From contig MGPC01000031.1 in NCBI GenBank assembly GCA_001797315.1, positions 1-64,000 of the forward strand: 64,000 nt of DNA, given 5' to 3'. Positions 56,389 through 64,000 of the stretch are shown in pieces. Source of the DNA: Curvibacter sp. GWA2_64_110 (GTDB lineage: Bacteria > Pseudomonadota > Gammaproteobacteria > Burkholderiales > Burkholderiaceae_C). The position numbers were made by a program, and so were the translations under genes. How positions within the stretch are numbered: position 1 is the first letter of the stretch; each line of letters begins with the position of its first letter. The notes under the pieces are model-generated. The model did no database searches, was not told where the DNA came from, and saw only the letters and a list, made by a program, of their open reading frames with translations.

Positions 56389-57611
56389 GCGCTGGCGACC
56401 TGCTGGGGCTTGCGGCGCTGGATGGTGGCTTCGCGCACCGGCAGATTGACCAGCGCGGCTGCAATGCCCAGTGCAATGGCGATGTACCAGACGATGTCGT
56501 AGCTGCCGGTCTTGTCGTACAGGTAGCCGCCCAGCCAGACGCCCATGAAGGAGCCGATCTGGTGGCTGAAGAAGACAAAGCCGCTGAGCATCGAGAGGTG
56601 CGCCACGCCGAAGATCTGCGCCACCACGGCATTGGTCGGCGGCACGGTCGAGAGCCACAGCAGGCCCATGACAGCCGAGAAGATGTAGACGCTCATCGGC
56701 GACAGCGGCGCCAGCAGGAAGAGGGTGATGGCGATCGAGCGCGCAAAGTAGATGAAGGCCAGGATGTTCTTCTTCTGCAGCCGCTGGCCCAGGGCGCCGG
56801 CGGCGTAGGTGCCGAAGACGTTGAACAGGCCGATCAGCGCCAGCGCGTAGCTGGCCACCTCGGGCGAGAGGTTCTTGTCTCTCAGGTAGCTCGGCATGTG
56901 CACGCCGATGAACACCACCTGGAAACCGCAGACGAAGTAGCCGGCCATCAGCAGCTGGAAGCTCGGGTAGCTGAAGGCTTCCTTCAGCGCCTGCAGGATG
57001 GTCTGCTCGCGCTTGGGTGCGGCGGCACCGGCAAAGCGCGGCTCGTGCAGGCCCCAGGCCAGCGGGGCGATCAGCAACGCGGCCGCACTCAGCGCGACCA
57101 GCGCCTGCTGCCAGCCCAGGCTGTTGATGAGAAAACCCTCGGTCGGCACCATCAGGAACTGGCCGAAGGAGCCGGCCGCAGCCGCCACGCCCATGGCCCA
57201 GGAGCGTTTTTCCAGGCTCACGTTGCGGCCGATCACGCCGTAGATCACGGCATAGGTGGTGCCGGCCTGGGCCATGCCGATCAGCACGCCGGCGGTGAGG
57301 GCGAACAGCAGCGGCGTGGGCGCGTGGGCCATGCCGAACAGCCCCAGTGCATAGAGGATGGCGCCACCGATGATGACGCGGAAGGCGCCGAACTTGTCGG
57401 CCAGCATGCCGGCGAAGATGCCGGCAAAACCCCAGGTCAGATTCTGGATGGCGATCGCCAGTGCGAAGGTTTCGCGTGTCCAGCCCTGGGTCTGGGTGAC
57501 CGGTTGCAGCCAGAGGCCGAAGCCGTGGCGGACGCCCATGGAGAGGGTGACGATGGCGGCACCGCAGACCAGGACCTGGGTGAGGGAGAGTTTCTTGGTG
57601 TGGCTTGTCAT
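56385..57611 (-). CDS. Major facilitator superfamily transporter
   Basis: A 408-residue, twelve-helix inner-membrane transporter of the oxalate/formate antiporter-like or monocarboxylate MFS type. Landmarks: GVRHGFGLWLQPVTQTQGW in the first loop region, GMLADKFGAFRVIIGGA (the MFS loop 2-3 motif), and GPF-less helix 11. WKGxRFG-like motifs are absent. Substrate unknown, probably a small organic anion. Starts ATG 57611 and is 126 bases before divergent parE. Followed by a coupled 41-residue membrane protein. Confidence 0.88.
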   Translation of the reverse strand: MTSHTKKLSLTQVLVCGAAIVTLSMGVRHGFGLWLQPVTQTQGWTRETFALAIAIQNLTWGFAGIFAGMLADKFGAFRVIIGGAILYALGLFGMAHAPTPLLFALTAGVLIGMAQAGTTYAVIYGVIGRNVSLEKRSWAMGVAAAAGSFGQFLMVPTEGFLINSLGWQQALVALSAAALLIAPLAWGLHEPRFAGAAAPKREQTILQALKEAFSYPSFQLLMAGYFVCGFQVVFIGVHMPSYLRDKNLSPEVASYALALIGLFNVFGTYAAGALGQRLQKKNILAFIYFARSIAITLFLLAPLSPMSVYIFSAVMGLLWLSTVPPTNAVVAQIFGVAHLSMLSGFVFFSHQIGSFMGVWLGGYLYDKTGSYDIVWYIAIALGIAAALVNLPVREATIQRRKPQQVASA

Positions 57612-57737
57612 CCTTGAAATGTAGCCAATCCGCCCGGGGCTTGCTGCAAAAGGGCTGCCGGGCTGTGCGCCTGGGTTGAATCGGCGTCTGTATATTTATC
57701 CAGTTGTTTTTCCGGCAAGCGACTACAATTCTTCGCC

Positions 57738-59737
<2,000 letters not shown>

Positions 59738-59738
<1 letters not shown>

Positions 59739-60589
59739 TGTTGACCGATCCGTTCCAGCGTCGGATTTTTGAGGCCGTTTTACGGCCTCTGGCCTTGCTG
59801 CTACTGTGCGGCCTGCTATTGTTTTCGCTGCAGACGGCGCACGCCGACATCTGGGGCTACATCGACGAGCAGGGCATGGCGCACTTCGCGGCCGAGCGCC
59901 TGGATGCGCGCTACGAGCTGTTCTCGCGTTCCGGCCAAAGCCTGCAGGTGGGCCGCACGGAGGCCGGCAAAGGCGAGGCCCTGCGCCCGGTGGCGGTGCC
60001 CACCGTGCCGCCGAAGCTGATTGCCTTCTTCGAGGTCTCGCCCAGCTACAAGCAGGTCAAGCACCTGCTGCGCGAGGCAGCAAGCCAGTACCGCGTCGAC
60101 TATGAGCTGTTGCAGGCCGTGATTGCCACCGAGTCCGGGTTCGATGCGGCAGCGGTGTCGCCCAAGGGTGCTGTCGGCCTGATGCAGATCATGCCGGCGA
60201 CCGCACAGCGCTACGGCGTGGCCGGCGACGCCAGGATCCCGGTGGAGAAAAAACTGGCCGATCCGCGGACCAACATCCGCGTCGGGGCGCGTTACCTGCG
60301 CGACCTGATGGCCATGTTCCCGGGACAGCTGGAGCTGGCGGTGGCGGCCTACAACGCGGGCGAGGGTGCGGTACTGCGTGCCGGCAGCCGCGTACCGAAC
60401 TACCGCGAGACCCAGAGTTACGTGCGCACGGTGTTGCAGCTGTATGCGGTGCTCAAGCCGCCGAGCTTGCGCCAAACCCCGCTGCGTGTGCGCATGGAGC
60501 TGGCCGGCGGCGCTGCCGGCCGCGGCAACATGCTGGCCGCCGCGCACCCTGCCACCGTCCAGATTCCCTCATTGACCGAGACTGACTAG
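59738..60589 (+). CDS. Lytic transglycosylase with DUF4124 domain
   Basis: A 283-residue exported protein. A membrane/signal segment (residues 15-36, [23 protein letters not shown]) is followed by a DUF4124-type part ([25 protein letters not shown]) and an SLT domain. The catalytic Glu lies in [28 protein letters not shown], with later [12 protein letters not shown]. It cuts peptidoglycan between MurNAc and GlcNAc. ATG 59738 overlaps the parE stop by one base; parC begins 5 bp after its stop. A cell-wall hydrolase in the middle of the topoisomerase IV operon may link chromosome decatenation to division. Confidence 0.93.
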
Positions 60590-60594
60590 TTTTC

Positions 60595-62967
60595 ATGATC
60601 GACCAGCCGACCCTTGATTTCGCACCGGATGCCCCCGGCGACGACGCCCTCACACTGGCTTCCTACGCCCAGCAGGCCTACCTCGAATACGCTTTGAGCG
60701 TGGTCAAGGGCCGGGCCTTGCCTGATGTCTGCGACGGCCAGAAACCGGTGCAGCGCCGCATCCTGTACGCCATGTCGCGCATGGGGCTGGGTTTTGGCGG
60801 ACCCAATGGCGCCACCGGGGCCAAGCCGGTCAAGTCGGCCCGTGTGGTCGGTGACGTGCTGGGCCGTTTTCACCCGCACGGCGACCAGGCCGCCTACGAC
60901 GCGCTGGTGCGCATGGCGCAAAACTTTGCCCAGCGTTATCCGCTGATCGACGGCCAGGGCAATTTCGGTTCACGCGACGGCGACGGTGCTGCCGCCATGC
61001 GCTACACCGAGGCACGGCTGGCGCGCATCAGCAGCCTGCTGCTCGACGAGATCGACGAGGGCACGGTCGACTTCCAGCCCAATTACGACGGCTCGACCGA
61101 GGAGCCCCGGCAGTTGCCGGCGCGCCTGCCCTTTAACCTGCTCAATGGCGCCAGCGGCATTGCCGTCGGTCTGGCCACCGAGATCCCGAGCCATAACCTG
61201 GGCGAGGTGGCGCAGGCCTGCGTGGCGCTGCTTAAGAGCCCGAAGCTGAGCGACGAGGAGTTGTTCACGCTGCTGCCGGGACCGGACTATCCGGGCGGCG
61301 GCCAGATCATCAGCAGCGCCAACGACATTGCCGAGGCCTACCGTACCGGCCGCGGTTCGCTCAAGGTGCGGGCGCGCTGGAAGATCGAGGAACTGGCGCG
61401 CGGCCAGTGGCAGTTGGTGGTGACCGAGCTGCCACCGGGCGTCAGCACGCAGAAGGTGCTGGAAGAAATCGAGGAGTTGACCAACCCCAAGGTCAAGGCC
61501 GGCAAGAAGGCGCTGACGCAGGAGCAGAACCAGCTCAAGGCCACGGTGCTGGCGGTGCTCGACGTCGTGCGCGACGAATCGTCCAAGGACGCCCCGGTGC
61601 GCCTGGTGTGCGAGCCCAAGACCAGCCGCATTGAACAGCAGGAGCTCATCACCACGCTGCTGGCGCACACCAGCCTGGAAACCTCGGCGCCGATCAACCT
61701 CACCATGGTGGGCCTGGACGGACGCCCGACACAGAAGTCGCTGCGCCAGATGCTGGAAGAGTGGATTGCCTTCCGCCAGACCACCATCGAGCGCCGCTCG
61801 CGCCATCGTCTGGACAAGGTGCTGGACCGCATCCACATTCTGGAAGGCCGGCAGCTGGTGCTGCTCAATATCGACGAGGTGATTGCCATCATCCGCCAGT
61901 CGGACGAGCCGAAGGTGGCGCTGATCGAGCGCTTCCGCCTCTCCGAGCGGCAGGCCGAGGACATCCTCGAGATCCGGCTGCGCCAGCTGGCGCGCCTGGA
62001 AGCGATCAAGATCGAACAGGAGCTCAAGGCCTTGCGCGAGGAGCAGCAGAAGCTGGAGGAAATTCTCGGCAGCCCGACGGCCCTGCGCCGCCTCATGGTC
62101 AAGGAGATCGAGACCGATGCCAAGCAGTTCACCGACGCGCGCCGCACCCTGATCCAGGCCGAGAAGAAGGCCATCGCCGAAGTCAAGGTGGTGGACGAGC
62201 CGGTGACGGTGGTGGTGTCGCAAAAGGGCTGGGTCCGTGCCCGCAGCGGTCACGGCCACGAGGCCGCCAGCTTCGCTTTCAAGGCCGGTGACGGCCTGTA
62301 CGGCACCTTCGAGTGCCGCACCGTGGACACGCTGCTGGCCTTCGGCTCCAACGGCCGTGTCTACTCGATGCCGGTGGCCAGCCTGCCGGGCGCGCGCGGC
62401 GACGGCCAGCCGGTCACCACCCTGATCGAGCTGGAGGCCGGCACGCAGCTGGCACACTATTTCGCCGGGCCGGCCAATGCCTGGCTGCTGCTCTCCACTT
62501 CGGCCGGCTACGGTTTCCTGGCCACGGTGGAGAACATGATCTCGCGCCAGAAGGGTGGCAAGACCTTCATCAGCTGCAACGAGGGCGACACGGTGTGCCG
62601 CCCATCGCCGGCCAATGTGGTGCCACCCGCTGGCGGTGCGCCGACGTCTGCGCTGTTCACGCCGGCCACCCACGTGGCCTGCGCCTCCACCGGCGGCCGT
62701 ATCCTGACCTTCGAGATCAGCGAGCTCAAACCCATGGCCAATGGCGGTCGCGGCCTGATGCTGATCGACCTCGAGGCCAAGGACGCGCTGGCCGGCGCTG
62801 CTGCCTACACGCGCAGCGTGCGGATCGAAGGCATCGGCCGCGGTGGCAAGGAGCGCGAGGAGACGCTGGAGATCCGCAGCCTCAACAATGCCCGCGCAGC
62901 ACGCGGCCGCAAGGGCAAGGCCGCGGACCTGGGCTTCAAACCGATGTCCATCACACGCGTCGAGTAA
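60595..62967 (+). CDS. parC: DNA topoisomerase IV subunit A
   Basis: The DNA-cleaving subunit, 790 residues. The active Tyr is residue 137 in AMRYTEARL. The quinolone-resistance region reads [17 protein letters not shown]: Gln98 stands where E. coli has Ser80 and Asp102 where it has Glu84. I recall Gln there in other Burkholderiales, so this is probably the native state. The C-terminal part is a beta-pinwheel ([21 protein letters not shown] and later strands). Third gene of the parE operon. Confidence 0.98.
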   Translation: MIDQPTLDFAPDAPGDDALTLASYAQQAYLEYALSVVKGRALPDVCDGQKPVQRRILYAMSRMGLGFGGPNGATGAKPVKSARVVGDVLGRFHPHGDQAAYDALVRMAQNFAQRYPLIDGQGNFGSRDGDGAAAMRYTEARLARISSLLLDEIDEGTVDFQPNYDGSTEEPRQLPARLPFNLLNGASGIAVGLATEIPSHNLGEVAQACVALLKSPKLSDEELFTLLPGPDYPGGGQIISSANDIAEAYRTGRGSLKVRARWKIEELARGQWQLVVTELPPGVSTQKVLEEIEELTNPKVKAGKKALTQEQNQLKATVLAVLDVVRDESSKDAPVRLVCEPKTSRIEQQELITTLLAHTSLETSAPINLTMVGLDGRPTQKSLRQMLEEWIAFRQTTIERRSRHRLDKVLDRIHILEGRQLVLLNIDEVIAIIRQSDEPKVALIERFRLSERQAEDILEIRLRQLARLEAIKIEQELKALREEQQKLEEILGSPTALRRLMVKEIETDAKQFTDARRTLIQAEKKAIAEVKVVDEPVTVVVSQKGWVRARSGHGHEAASFAFKAGDGLYGTFECRTVDTLLAFGSNGRVYSMPVASLPGARGDGQPVTTLIELEAGTQLAHYFAGPANAWLLLSTSAGYGFLATVENMISRQKGGKTFISCNEGDTVCRPSPANVVPPAGGAPTSALFTPATHVACASTGGRILTFEISELKPMANGGRGLMLIDLEAKDALAGAAAYTRSVRIEGIGRGGKEREETLEIRSLNNARAARGRKGKAADLGFKPMSITRVE

Positions 62968-63011
62968 CACCTGACCCAGATCAAGGCCATGCTCAGGCAG
63001 AATTGCCGCTC

Positions 63012-64000
63012 ATGACCTCACAGGCAAGCAAACAGGTTTTGATCGCAGGCGGCGGCATTGGCGGCCTGGCCGCCGCACTGGCGAGTTCTCGCGCCGGCTG
63101 GCAGGTTCGGCTGTACGAGCGGGCGCCAGCCTTCAGCGAGGTCGGTGCCGGCATCCAGATGGGGCCCAACGTCGTGCGTGTGTTGCACAGCTGGGACCTG
63201 GCTGACACTTTGGCTGAGGTGGCTGCTTTTCCAGAGCGCCTGCAGGTGCGCCATGCGCTTTCAGGGCGCGAGCTCGGCGTGTTGCACCTGGGGTCAACCG
63301 CAGTGCTGCGCTACGGCGCTCCTTATGCCACGATCCACCGCGCCGATCTGCACCAGTTGCTGCTGGCTGTCCTGCAGGCGCGTGACGCGGTCTGGCTCAA
63401 TCTGAACCAGACCCTGGCGGGTTATAGCGAGACCCCCGAGGCTGTCCTGCTGCAGACTGAGGACGGCCTGGCAGTCGAGGGGGATGCCCTGATCGGCGCC
63501 GACGGCCTGTGGAGCCGGGTGCGGACTCAGTTGCTGGGCGACGACCCGCCGCGTGTCACCGGCCATTTGGCTTTTCGTGCCATGCTGCCGCAGGCCAGCC
63601 TGCCGCAGGCCTTGCGCAGCCAGCAGATCACCGCCTGGCTCGGCCCGAAGCTGCATGTGGTGCAGTACCCGGTGCGTCGCGGCGAGTGGCTCAATGTGGT
63701 GGCCATCGTGCAGGGCCGTGTCGCGGGCGATCTGCAGGACTGGGATCACAGTACCAATGCGGCCGATTTGCGCATGGTGCTGGCACAGACCTGCAGCCCT
63801 TTGCGCTCACTGATCGACGCCGTGCCCGAATGGCGCTTGTGGGCGCTGTGCGACCGGGCGCCCATGCGCGGCGCCGATGAGCAGGCGGGCGGGCGTGTCG
63901 CCCTGCTGGGTGATGCGGCGCACCCCATGCGGCCCTACCTGGCACAGGGGGCGGGCATGGCGATCGAGGACGCGGCGGAACTGGGGCGCAACCTGGCGCA
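63012..64000 (+). CDS. FAD-dependent aromatic-ring monooxygenase, N-terminal part (cut by window edge)
   Basis: About 329 residues of a class A flavoprotein hydroxylase (3-hydroxybenzoate 6-hydroxylase / salicylate hydroxylase group). Motifs: VLIAGGGIGGLAAALASSRAGW (GxGxxG), EVGAGIQMGPNVVRVL, DALIGADGLWSRVR (the DG motif) and the second FAD contact LLGDAAHPMRPYLAQGAGMAIEDA. It uses NAD(P)H and oxygen to hydroxylate a phenolic acid; which one is unknown. Lies 44 bp after parC, possibly with its own promoter. The C-terminus is beyond the window. Confidence 0.88.
   Translation, partial: MTSQASKQVLIAGGGIGGLAAALASSRAGWQVRLYERAPAFSEVGAGIQMGPNVVRVLHSWDLADTLAEVAAFPERLQVRHALSGRELGVLHLGSTAVLRYGAPYATIHRADLHQLLLAVLQARDAVWLNLNQTLAGYSETPEAVLLQTEDGLAVEGDALIGADGLWSRVRTQLLGDDPPRVTGHLAFRAMLPQASLPQALRSQQITAWLGPKLHVVQYPVRRGEWLNVVAIVQGRVAGDLQDWDHSTNAADLRMVLAQTCSPLRSLIDAVPEWRLWALCDRAPMRGADEQAGGRVALLGDAAHPMRPYLAQGAGMAIEDAAELGRNLA

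Overview
The window is high-GC chromosomal DNA of a betaproteobacterium, most likely a Comamonadaceae member (Burkholderiales). This placement rests on the protein types, on the housekeeping order pyrG-kdsA-(DUF1330)-eno-ftsB, on the dapA-bamC pair, on a CaiB/TRAP-rich catabolic content, and on short AT-rich dispersed repeats of a kind I associate with that family (the last point is recall, not a search). I see no rRNA, tRNA, CRISPR array, insertion sequence or prophage.

Layout. 0-4.2 kb: the start of a succinate-semialdehyde dehydrogenase gene (leftward, cut by the window edge) and alaS. 4.2-10.8 kb: a TlpA-like thioredoxin, a membrane acyltransferase, a divergent pair of transglutaminase-type proteins (one resembling Bacillus Tgl, one Tat-exported and papain-like), and a large Sel1 + double CbbX-type AAA+ protein. 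11-21.2 kb: a catabolic island. A leftward operon (class V aminotransferase, TRAP transporter dctPQM, enoyl-CoA hydratase, CaiB/BaiF CoA-transferase) diverges from a GntR/FCD regulator and a YdiJ-like FAD/Fe-S hydroxyacid dehydrogenase. Two identical-design 14-bp palindromes lie in the divergent promoter. 21.4-28.9 kb: an HD-GYP protein lacking its HD dyad, an acyl-CoA dehydrogenase/thiolase pair, an RluA-type pseudouridine synthase, trmB, gluQ and a renalase-like flavoprotein. 29-32.8 kb: a LysR regulator divergent from two pirins, DoxX and a flavodoxin-fold quinone reductase. 32.8-43.2 kb: a chemoreceptor, trhO, dnaE, an AT-rich orphan gene in a repeat-rich gap, a DUF455 protein, a gamma carbonic anhydrase and hslO.

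43.1-48.1 kb: leftward pyrG-kdsA-DUF1330-eno-ftsB-P-loop gene. pyrG carries a clean in-frame loss of about 41 codons in its synthase domain. 48.2-52.3 kb: coaBC, dut, a SlyD-like FKBP, roxA and an overlapping unknown gene. 52.4-57.6 kb: a tiny Ala/Pro-rich lipoprotein with its own promoter and terminator, dapA-bamC, a methyltransferase/SDR pair, and an MFS transporter coupled to a 41-residue membrane microprotein. 57.7-64 kb: parE, a lytic transglycosylase and parC in one tight operon, then a flavin monooxygenase cut by the right edge.

Most unexpected features: the pyrG deletion; a 67-bp dispersed repeat inserted in frame inside gluQ, with a colinear copy right after alaS and a diverged one in trmB; the transglutaminase pair; the Sel1-AAA-AAA protein; and the GntR-controlled catabolic island of unknown substrate. 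No single feature proves a wholly new system.
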